A DNA stretch of 64,000 nucleotides from Isoetes taiwanensis (GCA_021234155.1 JAJEKV010000011.1:21654677-21718676); one strand, 5' to 3'. Positions 46,294 through 59,590 are shown, numbered from the stretch's first letter. The notes: generated by a model from the letters alone, not told the origin. Translations and numbers: made by a program.

Positions 46294-49200
46294 AAGCAGC
46301 AAACCCCACTATAATTTCTTCATGCACAACCTCCTGATCCCTTTCCTATTGCTTATGCCTACAATTCCAAGAATCAAAGTGTACAAAAAGATATAGTACT
46401 AATCTCTGACTGAAAGCATCACAATTTTATCATAACTTTCTATATGGATAAGTTTTCCAAGAATGACCCAAACCTAAAAGCTTGCTCTAAATCTTCTAGT
46501 AATACAAGAATATTCAAAAGGATCTGTGCTGTCAGACATGATGCTTCCAAAGTCTCGAAAGCCCCAAAGCTGCAAGAAACGCCCCTATGATGCTTCCAAA
46601 GCCTGGGCCCCAAACTGCCCCATAATTGCTCCCCTCATTTCTATGCTCTACAAAATCCTCCAAAGAGAGACAAAACCCTGGACTCCATGTCGTGATACAT
46701 GCCATGTATATACCATATATACATAACACTGAGCACCGGACCACTCAACTCCGTAAGGGTCTCAAGCATGCCTCCCTTCTAAACCCATCCACATGGATCG
46801 CTTTAGGATTTGGTGAAGTATCTCTCCAGCCTAACGGTGGACTCCAATATAGCCGCCAATTGATTCACCTATATCCATACCTCTCAACATCATCATATAG
46901 TTGGGTTTCTATTTTTGCTTACAAGGAGAATTTTCAAACTTAAATCACTTGTGAAGGAAGCAAATTTTAATTTAATGCTTGGAGATGCATCATCTTGGAT
47001 TGGAGGGCAGAAGTTAAGGCTCATTTAAGACTTGCTGATGATGATGCAATTGTGTTTGGACAAAAGATGAATTATTTTTAAAGGACAAATTTTCATTTGT
47101 TGGTGGTATATTGAACTCGAGGATTAAGATGTGAGAGCTGTGATGAGAAGCTGATCTCCCCTTTGGAATATACTGTTGGATCAAGGAAAGCTAACAAAGC
47201 AAAGATTACTGACCTTGGAATATCATTTCTACATATATACTCATGGCTCGAGATGTGATGTTTGATGTTGATGCTTATAGATCATAAAGTTCTATAAATG
47301 GACTCTAAAATGTTTCAATATTTGAATCGATCCATGAGGACAAGTGCTTTTAAACCCTGAAGGAGGATGAGATCAGGTCCCGAGCACTTAGCTTCTGACA
47401 TGCTACTTATATATTTTGAGGTATTGTACCAAAAATGCATACTTGATATGTGGTAAAATTATAAATATATCGTGAGAAAAGCAAAGGGGCATAGATTTTG
47501 AGAGGGTTTCTAGAAGAAGGCAAGCAGGAGCAATTTCCTGGCAGCTTTAATTTTGAACTTTGGAGCAATTCATATCTCAAGGACTAGAGATCCTTTCTGC
47601 TGTGAATTCTCGAGTTGGTTGAAAAGAGATATTTTTGAAAGTACAACATCTATAAGATTCCAAAGCAACTACCGTGGTGGTTAAGTCTTACACCGTGGGT
47701 TTGTTTTTGAATTGCTTGAGTGATGTCCTTGGTTGATATTGGAAGGCTTTTTACTGTTACTGATATTCGGTGGGGTTGATTGAGGAATCACAACGATGCA
47801 AAAAGAAAAATGGATCTTGTTGGATGTTAGTAAAATGTAATAGATGCACTCCACTAATAAAGATAAATTAAAGCCAAGGAAGTCATATGACATAGTCATG
47901 TGGGCTTGAGAAGCTTTGGTGGGTAAGACAAGCCAGCAAGTAAGGAGCCATTGTAGGACTCATAAAATTAGTGCGTATAAAAAAGGATTGAAGCTAACTA
48001 GACATCGCTTAGTAATTCAAACCGCCATTAAATAAGATGTTACATTCCTAATGAGGAATGGTTTTATAAGAACCATATGTCATCTAGAAACCCTCAGGCC
48101 GGTGGATCCCTTTATGAGGGAGCAAATTGGGTAAGCATCACAAGAACCCAGGCTACTAGGGCTATTGGTTACTGGCCCCACCAACGCCCCACAACAGCCA
48201 TATGCTCACCTCACCTGACCTAGAGTTCCAGTTAGATGAGCCACACTTCCATTTATGCATGTGTGCCATGCATAATTCCTTATAAGAAGCACCATATACC
48301 CCCACTATGCTCCATCAATCTGCATGAAAGACCACACATTTTGAAGTAGACCCCATGTGACACTGGTATTAGGACCTGATCTATGCCTAACATTGTCCCC
48401 TATACCAATGCAGTAGCTCCTCCCACCAATCCATACACAGTCTAGATACATTGTCTTATACCAATGCTAGGTGCTTCTCCCAATTAACCATTAATAATAG
48501 GCTGGGATATAATTCGTAAGGAATTGTGCGTACCATGAGTAGGTCTGAAACAAGTTGGCTTGGCTAACGCATCCACCAAATCAAATAATCTACCATTGAA
48601 ATCGTAAAACTAGTGACCCCATAGTCACCTTGGATACACAAGGAAGAGTAGCATGACAAGATGGTTTTATTTAGCTTGTACCAATTAAGGCCAAGCAAAA
48701 TTTTAATTGTGATTTGCTCTTTTACCCAAAGGCGCCAGAAATCACTTGAATGTCTCCTGATTCCCCGAATCACTATTAGGCACTCTTCCCTCGACCTTCA
48801 ATGAGATTCAAATTCTCACACGAATTCGCCAGGTAGTCCATTCACTTCTTCTTTCCTTGGCAACTTCCTCCCCGAGGTGGCACTTTGATGCTGCCACAAG
48901 AAGTTTTGGGATGCTTCCCTGGAATGTGTCACATCACACCACCAGCTTACATAAACTCCTACATTGGAACGAGAGTCCGCAATGCTACCCGCGCATCTAA
49001 TTTGCCCATGAAAAAGACGCCAACACTTCCATTGCCTCCATTCGCATTGTGCACACATCATCTTCGAATTGTATGATGGATTGGTGGAGCCACGCCAAAC
49101 AGGTGGGCCTCTCGCCAATGCTTAAATGGGGAGCTGAGGATGAATTTGCTACCCTTCCAAAGCTGCCTGCATATGATCAAATCCGACGCTTGCGCCTATT

Positions 49201-51815
49201 AACAAGCCTCGCCATAGCCGCTTATATAAGATATCGGGGTACCAGATAGCGCTAGATCATACCTTTCAAGAGGTCATAGACATGCTGACAAATTTATGTC
49301 CTGCCTTTATCACGTGCATACTATTTCATGATGATGTATACTGCGGCCAGCTTTGATTAAAGATTTTGCCACGTTTTTCCTTCTAAACCCTTCCTAAGCA
49401 GGGCTTTAACCCGACAAGAATAAGTTTGTTATGCCCTTCCTCGGGTCCCATAGGCCGTGGACATTGGTCTCGGGGCAAGGATCTATAAAAACTATTTTAT
49501 TCTTATTCTTCTGGTTTACCGGTGAAAGGTAAAGGCCATAAGGTTTTTATAAAGGCAATGCTTTAAAAGCAACTCCTCACAACACCCCACCTCGCAACTT
49601 TAGTCTTCAAAGAAATAAGATATAGAAAATGTCAGTCTATAAAGAAAGAAGACCAAATATTGCAAACCTATGGGGATAAGCTTTCCCAATTTGTAAATTC
49701 TATCCCACACTCCTGATGAAAAAAAAACTTTGGTGATCATGATTTATAATATCTATCCTATTCCTCAAGGACACCAAGAATAATAATGTAATAATACTTT
49801 GATATGTTATGATAATGCAATATCACTTGACGGCATTACATAAGCATACTGGTCCATCTTGAACTTGTCTTAAGCACTCCTAGTAAACGCCATAACCAAC
49901 AAGTTCTTACCAAAGATGCAAAGAACATATTATGTCAGCAGCTTGAAAATGAAACACATCGCTAAGCTCCTAAATTGCTGATGTGTGTGTGTATATTCTC
50001 TTCCAGCTTATTCCTCAATCTAGACTATATAAACTGTGTGGGTATGCTAGCATGCTCAAGTAAGCATTGTATAAATACAAGAACATAAGGTTTGGAGTTT
50101 CAATGTAATTTAATGGAGTTGATTTTATACACGTGCATTGAAGCACAATATAAATGCCCTAATGTCACCCCCTGTGATGAATATGCACCCAAACCGAAGG
50201 GGTTTCTGTGGGAGGTTGGCCTAAAGTGTTGGATGTAATGGAAGCAAAACCGTGAAAGGCAAAGAAGAAACATGACCCATCCAAAGTAATTGCATTTCAA
50301 ATCTGCAAACTAATCAATATGGGAGGAAGGTATTTAGGTCAACAGAAACATCACTACTCTCATGTCGCCTTCGATGCCATTCTAGTGGAGAAGCAATCGA
50401 AGGAAAAAAAACTGTTAGGACTTTTGGAAACAATCAAGATCTGCAGGAGTAGAAGAGGTCAAATCAAGCCATGACGCTTCCAACATCACCTAATTCCATA
50501 CCGCCTTCAGCATGACAACAATAGCTGAATACTTTAATACCTCCACATCTCTAGGAGGAGAATGAACCAAGTTTCCCTGTGATGACATTCTTCAAAAGAA
50601 GGCCGTTTTAAATGTTGTTGCTACGCTTAAAGCCTTATGAAACCGTTGTTTGAAACATTCTTCCAAATAGAAGGGGTAAGAATTTCATCATTGCACAAAA
50701 AGTCAAAACAATTGTGTACAGTTTATATTTCAAAGCTCGTGATGGCTACTGCTCACATTTAAATGATGTTATTGTAGATATCATTCAACACAAGATTTAG
50801 CCCTTTGTGTAACTTAACATATTTTCTATGCAATCAAGACATTCGACATCTGCTTCTTCATTTGGCTCAAACTTAGAAACCAAGAAGTGAATGAGAAAAC
50901 AGTTTAGCCCCAATTGAAAAATCAAGAGATAAGCCTCTAATCGCTGCATCCGGAGAACTCCGCCCTAAAAATCTATACAGTTTTCATCGTGATTCTTCTT
51001 TCTTTGTAAGGCACACAAAAGCAGGTCAGTCACAACATTAGAGGCATTTGTGGATGTGTGCTTTACAGTTATATGTCATGCAAAAAGAATCATCTTAAGA
51101 AGCTAGACAAATTGTTCCACAAAATAAGGAATTCCTTCACCTCCATAAGCCACAAGCCAAAGACCCCATCTCTAGATATTAGCAAGGACCATCCAAATTT
51201 CCTACTTAAGTCTCTATGCATTGAAGTCCTGCATAAATGTTCCAACCGGAAGGGCCTTTTAATATCATTTTAAGGCTAACAACTCGATCTTGAGAGAAGC
51301 AAATCTAAGCTCGATTTGGAGAAGGAGTTTGTCATCACCATGATTTTACATCTTTGCTTCAAGTAGGATAGCAGTTTCATGGCGAAAACCCAAATAATTG
51401 CTGTCCTAGTTTTATGGAAACAAAGAAACACTTGGAAACTCAAGACCAAACTAGCAAATTCTACATCAACAACAAACACACCGAGAGAGAACATCGGACC
51501 TTGCATAAAACAAGAACAGCACTCCAACCAGACATTATTACTCTAATTCGACATAAACCCGTGGAGGTTGGAAAAGGGTCCAGCTTATGAAAAATTCTTC
51601 CTATATTTTAATTCTAAAACGAAGGTTAAAATTGGGATTTCTTTTTCTCGAGAAGCAAACGGAAATAATGCAAAACAATAAAAAAGCCTTTCATGTTTTT
51701 TCCGCCTTTTAAAATGAATGGCTAAGAAATGGTGCACCTAGAAATACTATTTAGTACATGCAAAACCTATCACTTCCACCACCAAATCATAGCAAAACTA
51801 TATTAAAAGCATACA
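46294..51815. other. Right flank of copy B element, no gene recognised
   Basis: Collinear with A 10,366-15,985. It includes the ~50-bp tandem pair (46,539-46,636), the 56-bp tandem pair (48,392-48,510) and a truncated fold-back repeat (49,990-50,260). Short ORFs, such as minus 48,816-49,118, are not conserved in A. Confidence 0.4.
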
Positions 51816-51824
51816 ACAACAAAC

Positions 51825-52201
51825 ATTATTACAAACCACATGTATCGGATTACATTTAAATTAAAACTCCCTAAACCCCTTTGGTTTTGGTGCATATTCA
51901 CACGGGCTACTCCGCAACGAAAATGCCTACGGGCATATTTGCCCTTTATTCCAAGATCCGACTGCATATACATCCTCACAAGCTTGTGGGGGTATGCATG
52001 TACAAGTTTTTGTATAATCGAGCATTAGCGTTTGCAAAATACTATAAGGGTTTGAGAAAATTTAATGGTGCTTAATTTTATACATGTATTGTAATTTTTG
52101 AGGCTCACGCCTGCTTTAAACTCGGTGAATATGCAAACCAAAACCAAAGGCTTAAGGGGATTTTAATTTAAACGTGTCAAATGCAATGGTTTGTATTAAT
52201 A
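51825..52201. mobile_element. Fold-back (MITE-like) element
   Basis: Two inverted arms of about 77 bp, 51,825-51,902 and 52,125-52,201. The left arm has TTTAAATTAAAACTCC, CCTTTGGTTTTGG and GCATATTCAC; the right arm has the reverse complements of these. The arms enclose about 222 bp. No transposase is encoded. Total size and long terminal inverted repeats fit a MITE or fold-back element. Termini appear to be near TTATTACAAACCA; the target duplication is unclear. Related truncated sequence lies at 14,115-14,400 and 49,990-50,260. Confidence 0.65.
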
Positions 52202-52749
52202 CGTTTGTTGTGTGTGGACGATTTCAAAGAACTAAAAATTTTACCTTGGCCTTGCTATGTAGGGGTGGGTGTAGATATATGATTACCTAATACTCTAATG
52301 ATGGATGGCATATCAGAGCCTCTGCCAATAAAACCAGAGCTCAAATTATGGAAACGAAACATCAGATAGAATTGTGACATATAATATTATTATACCAATA
52401 CCAATATTAATGCATTATGTACAATAGAATTTATTAATAATGAATGCTTAAACTTGTTTTTTCTCTCCAAGTTGCCAAGCATCCATATATGGCTATAGCT
52501 TTAGTCACAACCATTTATAATGGTGAAAAGGCACAAGCTAGTCTCTTGTCTTTAATGTAGGAAGGAAAGAAAGATTTAGTACATTCACCTAAGAGATATG
52601 CACCTATGATCAAATATGAGATCAAATATCTAGGCCCAATGTAGCTCAACCCTGTAACAAAGGTGTAGCTTATATCCTTTGATGGTGAATATGTAGCCAA
52701 CCCGGGATGAAATAAAAGGCCCGGCAGCAAACTGTAATCTTCCACAGTG

Positions 52750-53231
52750 ATATCAAACATTGGGGAGCTTAATGCCAAATAAAGACACTACTAGATATCA
52801 AACATTGGGAAGCTTTAATGCCAACACAGCATACATGTATTTTGGCAACCTAAAGAACCGTCCCATAAGGTTTCGCGCTGTGAAGATTTCTTTACCATGT
52901 GTCCTTGTCATGAGACATTCTATTTCCGTGATGCTGCTAAATTGTCATCAATCAAATATTGGCTAAATTCATTGCCACCTATATTGACCATATATCAAAC
53001 ATTGGGAGCTTAATGCCAACAAAGTATTAATCACGGCGATACTGGGAAGCTTAATGCCAAATAAAGACACATGTATTAAGTAACCTAAAACTTGTCCCGC
53101 ATAAGAGCCTAAGGCCAGGAAGATCTTTATCACTATGTGTCTCGAAAGGTTTTACACATGAGACATTCTATTTCCGCGGATGCCAAATTGCCGCATCAAC
53201 TGCCATTGGCTAAATTCATCGCTATTGACCA
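52750..53231. repeat. Tandem repeat, ~240-bp period, two units
   Basis: Each unit has a short part starting ATATCAAACATTGGG(G)AGC (52,750 and 52,992) and a long part starting ACTGGGAAGC or the equivalent (52,795 and 53,038). The long part contains CATGAGACATTCTATTTCCG and a TTGGCTAAATTCAT end. The units differ by indels. Only in the copy B-specific segment. Confidence 0.75.
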
Positions 53232-53368
53232 AGGCTAAGTTGCAGCTTGAAACCCATCACTTCTCCGTGTTCTATATGGTGACCGTTATCGACCAAGAAA
53301 GTTGCTGCATTTTTCGCGAACTGCTTTCAGAGTCCGCCGGATGGATCGCTTTATCCCGCCCGAGGGAA

Positions 53369-53700
53369 TGTAACGACCCAAAGAATAGGGTTTTGCCGAA
53401 GAAGTATATAACTTTACAATCTGCCAACACCGCTCCAAAATCTTACTTGAACTGGCCGCAAGCCCCGCCATAATCTAAACCGTAAGGGTTTTATAATCTT
53501 GAAAAGTCCCATAACAAATACCGCCATCAAGAATAACGAGTAACGCCCAGCAACCGCCAATCGAATCCGTATGTTAAATGCCTCATCATGGTTGACTCAG
53601 AGGGAGTAAAGGACGCCAATTTAAATTTACCATAATTGCTGGGCCTCGTGGCAAGAAATAAAGCACTCACCATTAATACACCGCCATGGAAAAGTAAGAC
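53369..53700 (+). repeat. Possible LTR start (TGTAACGACCC)
   Basis: TGTAACGACCCAAAG is a common first motif of plant Ty3/gypsy LTRs. No partner LTR, PBS or matching end was found in the window, so this would be a solo or truncated LTR at best. Confidence 0.2.
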
Positions 53701-54960
53701 CTTGGATGAGCTTCAACAAAGATCCAAATCCTAAGCATTTCATAATTTCAAACTTCAAAACAAAGAAAATATGTACAAGCAAACCGCTATGTTCCCTCTC
53801 AAACATTGATACATATAAGCAAGTAAACAAGTTGTATCACAAACAGCTGCGTGGTGAAACTCAGGTAACAGCCTAATAATGCCTTAGTCCATGGCTATGG
53901 TTATGCTTTCAATAAGAATGAATCTACGCCATCTGTGATAGCCTACAAGAGATGTCTCAGCCGCAAGTCTATACATTATTAAATATAGCATTCAATTGGT
54001 AGCCTTTAGGAAGGCAATCTCGTGATTCCGGCAGCCCAATATAGCACCTCGATAAACGAACCTTTAACTTAATAACTAGGACGGCAAAATGAGGCCATGG
54101 CTCAACAGCCATACTAAATCAATATAAACTAATAATGACTTGAATTGGCAATTTCTAAAGCAAATGTTCGAAGGAGAACAAGAGCTTAATGCTTACAAGA
54201 CGGTAACAATGAGGGTTCACGAAAGTAGAAGGATGTGTGGCTTATGGAATGTGATTTCAAATGCTACCATGCTTTCTTTCCGCTTTTTCCTTCGCATTTA
54301 CAGGAGTTTGAAAAGTAGAACTTATCAAGCAGCCATCAAGTGTATGGGCAAGGAGTGCGGTAGGAAAGATCCAACTGGCTAACATGATGTTGGCTAAAAA
54401 CAGCCATCCTCTAATCAGAAATTGAATGCCAACACTCAACTCTCTCAAACAAAAAGAAAGGGGCAATAAAATACCAATCCATAACAAGACATCTAAATAA
54501 GCTTAAGACAAGACATCTTAGTTACTGTTTCCTTTTTTCTTGTTAATAACTAGTCAGAGAAATCGACTTGCTCCGGTAGGGGTCTTCTCTAATCACCGTA
54601 TTATAGCCATAGCACCTTTTATATAAAGAATATGCCGCACAGACATACCCTCACCCTAGCCTGTGAGGTACATTTCCCTCAAAGTTCGTGGAAACTCTCT
54701 TTGCAATCATTCTCACAACATGAACATAGTAAACCATAGAGCCCTCCCCACCAGTCATTCTCAAACTCCTAAAATGCTATCCACGAGGGCTGCACACCAG
54801 CCCTAAAATAAAAGAGGGCTTTGTCAGTGAGCCCCTGATACAATCAATAAAAAAACTAAATCAACGCACTTAAATGGTGCACCTAGATGCAATGCATTAG
54901 CTAATCCATCCGAATACTCTCATAAAATCTTTAGAAAACCTTGTGAAAAAGCCGCATAAA
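53700..54960. other. Unrecognised part of copy B-specific segment
   Basis: AT-rich, short frames only. The minus-strand frame 54,257-54,487 is hydrophobic at its start but has no recognised motif and no counterpart in A. Confidence 0.3.
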
Positions 54961-55589
54961 ACACAAAAGAAAACCCCTCAAGTATATACATATTATAATA
55001 ATGAGCATCTCAAATTCTGACATCTAGTAGGAGGTGCCTGCAATTGTTGGCTATAAGTACAAATATAAGTTATTACGAGGCATTTGGTTGACTTGATTTG
55101 AAGATAAGCATAGGACGAAACCAATTATATTGACGTTGTCTGCTTGAATTTCTTACCATATAAAGAGATTAAAGCAGCAGGCATTATGTATGGATGTAGA
55201 TTTGTGGAGCTTAGATGTTTGAAATCTTTTGGAGATGTATTTTTGTACATCGATGCCCTCCTCTCTACTTTATTTTGAGGCTAACTACAATTCTGTTGCA
55301 TTAAGCACTGCCAGCAGTATATACATGATAACCTTGTTAAACTGGAAAGGGACAAATAGTAATCATCGCCCAATTATTTCTTCCTCCTTACATGACCTCC
55401 CTCGCCATAGCGACTCTTGTGCGTATGTATACCTAGGAGAATAAAGGAGCGATCTCATCATCTCTACACTTCCAAGACTTTGGGTATATGCATTTATTAA
55501 ATCAACGGCCATGCCTACTAAAGCTATACTAAGACATACACTCAGCCAAGCACTGGCAGCCTGTGTCGCACCAAATGAGATGACTCCTA

Positions 55590-55760
55590 CCAAGCCGAAC
55601 TCTTTCATAAAGTCCAGCATTGCTTCTATGGTAATCGTGGGGTTCATCACCTGTCGTACCTTCCACTGCATAAGTGCTTCCAATTTAACTAAATATTGGT
55701 GGAATTGAGACCTTCTGCCCTCTTTGAATGCCTTACTTGCATTTAAACCTGCACTATTTC
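55590..55760 (-). pseudogene. chromodomain-like C-terminus, copy B
   Basis: Counterpart of 16,600-16,780: HQYLVK followed in the same frame by EAMLDFMKEFG. The frame stays open downstream to 55,363. The aromatic cage and ATWE core cannot be assigned. Confidence 0.45.
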
Positions 55761-56850
55761 AATTTGTTCGGCCATTCCAACAATGTCGGAGTTTTCAAAC
55801 CCCACTGGGCTTGCCAGCCTTTCAACATGCCTGAAGACCTTATGGACTTTAAGATGTGCGCAAGTTGAACTTGTAGGCTTGGCTCCTACTCACCTTGTAA
55901 AATCTTGAAGGGACATACAGTCCAGGGAGCAAGCTTCACAACTGTCACATGCTAAGCTTAGCTCAAGCTTAACTTCATCCTGTCAGCACCGCCCCTACTT
56001 GAACTCTCTTTGGTACCCTATGTCTACTTTCTCAAGCCAACCCTTTGTCGCTTAGAAGATATCCTCTCCTCACTCTCTTCCAGCTCACACAGATATCGAT
56101 AGCATCCTCATGGAGGAAACTTCAACCTGGACACCCTGACAGCCACTGATTCGTAAGCCGCCATTGATACCCAACAACTTAAATGGGACATCCGAGAAGA
56201 TTCTTGGTTTATAAGCATATTATAGGCAAACCCACCAAGGAATGAAATCAGCCCCCTTTAGATTGCTTGCCCCATATATAGTTCCGCAACATATCTTCTA
56301 TGATCCGATCTGTATGTCATTCACTTCATCCACCGAGGATGATACTTATACTCATGGAGGGTGCCTGCCCTCAATCAGGTCAAATAAATCTTGCTGCATG
56401 GAACCTGAACTTTCCCAAAATTATTTCCATCCCGTGGAGCTTCCAAAAACTCCCTTGAAGCAGTCACATGATCAAATTTGTCCAGTCCTACATGGCACAC
56501 AAAAACGCCACCATCTTTTGACAATTTGGCCCCACTACTACCAACAAGGCTGCCTTTTAAGTCTCCGGCGGCTCTTGAGCCTCAAGAGAAAGTCCATGCC
56601 TATCACTTCCCATTTGTATTCCTACTGGCTGGTGGCAATGGCTCTAATGCCCTGAGAAATTTGAGTTGTTCGGGCCTGCCTCACTGACATTGGTCGGGCA
56701 CTCCCTAATTATACTTAGCTATCTCGGGCCATTATGTATAAGTGCAAAATTTGTGTTCCTGAAATGTCCTACTGCTGGGACAGATTAACCATGGACAATA
56801 CCTTTTATATTTATATGCATTTAGCTAGTCTCAGGTTAGTTGTTAAACAC
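55760..56850 (-). pseudogene. pol: Ty3/gypsy integrase fragment, antisense, copy B
   Basis: Counterpart of 16,811-17,900, more damaged. CPFKIL (GPY/F-like) near 55,895-55,915 and a VHKVF string near 55,835 survive on the minus strand. The catalytic YHP/TDG segment is lost near 56,320-56,370, where B is shorter. Family identity rests mainly on collinearity with A. Confidence 0.5.
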
Positions 56851-58800
56851 ACACAAATTATTAAAATTACCAGTATCCCTTAGTGGAAAATCAAATACCT
56901 TGATTAAGGAGGTTCTCAAATTGTGCACTATACTAAAAGCTTAATTTGAGTTTCATCAAGGAAGAGGTTCTCCAAACCTACAAAACCCCATAGAACCTAC
57001 ATGGCTGCTGGATCATCACTTATTTGGCATTTATTTCCTCTTATTGTTTCTTTCAAACAGTCCCATTCCATTAGAACACCGCACTTCTTTGTGCATCCGA
57101 GCATATATAAATTCATAATTTGTGTTATATGGCCTACCCATATAATTTGCTATGGGCAGGGCCTGCCCCATGGTGGACTCAAACTGTGGTAGAAGTTAAG
57201 AGTAAAATATCACTCTCACACCACCAAATCAATATGGTAATATGCCACCATTTTCTCATAGCAAAATTGTACCAAACACACAAAATTCTTCTCTTTCAAA
57301 CACCAATCTATTTCCTGCAACATCCTAGTAGTACAGTTTCAAGTCATTATGGAAGCCCATACTTCAAGGCCATGGCATTTTTTAAAATGGCAAACCATAA
57401 AGACATTTTATCTAATTGAAATGCACGGAGTCATGTGGATGGCTATGACCATATTGTTGTTTTTAATAAATTCCGCTATTATCCGTGATGTTATATTATC
57501 TATGATATGAGGCTACTTCCTCCTGTGACATTGTTGTTAAGGCATTCCCTATTTGCAAAGATCCAAGAATGTAACTCATGCATCACATCCCTCACATAGA
57601 AACAAAAGTTACATCTAGTTATAGCTTGCAGTAAACTATAAAGACACCTACATTTCTGATTCTCTACATTAGAAGTTTAGCCTATGCTATATTATTAAGA
57701 CCTTTATAAACTCTATGAACTCTAAATAAAGCAAAGGGCTCAAAGGATTCAAAAAGGAGGTCAACGCCTGTACTGCACCACCCCATCAAGTATAGATTTT
57801 ACATTTACCATGACAAGAATTTGGGCTGGGAAATGTTCCACTCAGAACATGCAGCAAATGTTAAATGTACAGTTTAAAGAATGATGCAGCAGTAAATGCA
57901 GGCTAAAGAAGCTGTTAAAGCCCAAGGAAAAATCAAAAGTCAGTTTCTAAAGAACAGTTTCATTGTCACAGCCCCATCCTCGAGCTGCAAACATAATGAA
58001 CCTGGACAGTCAACAAATAAAGATGCATAAATTCTGCACCACACACAACATGTCTACTATATAGGCCTTTTTCTAGGATGCAGATCCTTGTAAATCCATC
58101 CAACACACCCCACCAAAGAGTGAATGCATTGTGTAAACATTTCAACCTATACAATATTTGATTGCAACTAAAAAGGATGCATGCCAAGTTCACCAGCATC
58201 CAATAAAGCTCATATTTCAAACAAATAGTAGAAGGTAAACTAGATTTATTAATACGCTCAATATGGCAATAGAAGCTCAAACTCGCTAATCAATCATGAA
58301 AAATATATCCCGAAACATTCTCCTCCTAAGAAAAGCCATACAACAAACAAACACAACAGCCTAAACCCAATCAAATTACAAAAGAAGAGACCTTCAGGAA
58401 GAGCCCTTAGTTGGGATCTGCACCCAGTACAAAGGGAATACCTTATGGAACAGAAGATACAGGTAATAGATAAATTCATACGTCTAAAATAAGAAAGGTG
58501 CAGTGAAGCTTATATATTCTTCTCTATGTGTGAGAAGTTCAAATCGCCTCAGAAGATTTGAGCATAAACTTAACGAGCAAAAAGATCAAAACATATAACC
58601 CTACAAATGGGCTCTCGTGATAAAACTGAGCAACACACCAAGGGTCCTGGCTTTGATGAATGTGACTTCTATGGCTTAAAGTTGTAAATCATACACAACC
58701 AAGGCCTACCCCAAAACCCACACACATCAATTTAATGAAACTCCACCTGGAATAAGCTAATTTTGGATCCTCTATAATTAGGATTCTTTCAAAGATTTAA
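56850..58800. other. Non-coding stretch, copy B
   Basis: Aligns with A 17,900-19,895. The tandem pairs of A are absent or degenerate. The block at 58,300-58,385 is unlike A. No gene recognised. Confidence 0.4.
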
Positions 58801-58802
58801 AC

Positions 58803-58937
58803 CTAAATGTTAGCTAATGAATCTCCTTCATTATCATCAATGTGATCATCATCATCTAAAATACCTGAACCTAAATCCTTCCTAATCAAAGATAGCACCA
58901 TGTCCCTATAGCCACTAGAACACTCTGCCGATGACAT
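58803..58937 (-). CDS. Small antisense ORF / last-exon candidate, acidic C-terminus
   Basis: A clean 44-codon frame from ATG (58,937) to TAG (58,803), reading MSSAECSSGYRD, a helix-like VLSLIRKDLG, then an acidic tail with DDDD, IDDNEGD and LANI. The ATG may be incidental: CGGCAG just upstream of AGTGTT could be a 3' splice site, making this a terminal exon. Copy A keeps the final DNEGDS and the same downstream bases but replaces the rest with acidic repeats. Composition is more protein-like than most frames here. No family recognised. Confidence 0.35.
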   Translation of the reverse strand: MSSAECSSGYRDMVLSLIRKDLGSGILDDDDHIDDNEGDSLANI

Positions 58938-59465
58938 ATAAGATAAAAATGCATGGTATTGAACTACAACTTAAGATATATACCAAAACGCAACCAACCC
59001 AGCATGTTCTGAGTCCCGCATCTCGAGATAGTTCACAAAGCTCTGCTCACAAAACCCGGTAGGTTATGCAAATTGGCTTTGGCGCAAAGAGTTTCGCGAA
59101 GAACAGCGAAATATCGCGCAAAGATCTACTATCGCTAAACCAAGCACGCTGGAAACCTAGATCTATAAAATGCCCTCGGTTTACATTTTCATATTGCGCG
59201 ACGCCTGCTAACCGCCATGCTACTATTCTTCGTTTAACGCTGGAAAGTTATGCTTAGCGAAACCATCTTCCACCAAGAAAACAAATCTTCAATCTCGCTG
59301 CGCCACTACTTTCATCGGTATCAAATAACCATGGACCAAACCACTAATGAACAACGTTACCCTTTTTCCAACTGGTAGTTCAGAATTTTATACACCAGAG
59401 CTAGAGAGCCGCTTATCGGGGCTGAAAGCCGGAAGATCTGATGCAATCATATGACCTCCACTTAC

Positions 59466-59590
59466 AACGCCATGCCATTTGATGTGGAGTGGACGCGGTC
59501 ATGCAACCCATTCTTTTGAAGACGATCTCTTTAGATGCCACCAGCCAGTATAGTATGCTGGTTTGCTACGGCGTAGTATCCTTGTGGTAG
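59466..59590 (-). other. Candidate exon remnant with GTAAGT donor, copy B
   Basis: Counterpart of 20,621-20,745. GTAAGT donor at 59,460-59,465 (plus ACTTAC). Reading across both copies gives GYYAVANQ upstream and EIVFK in the shared part. Indels differ between copies. Unidentified. Confidence 0.3.

Larger units (their letters stand above)
51815..54960. other. 3.15-kb segment present only in copy B
   Basis: Copy A passes directly from the sequence left of 51,815 to the sequence right of 54,960. The two edges share a GCATA motif (51,810-51,814 and about 54,952-54,956), which fits either a microhomology deletion in A or an insertion with a 5-bp target duplication in B. Contents: a fold-back element, a 240-bp-period repeat, an LTR-start-like site and otherwise unrecognised AT-rich sequence with short ORFs. 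Confidence 0.65.
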
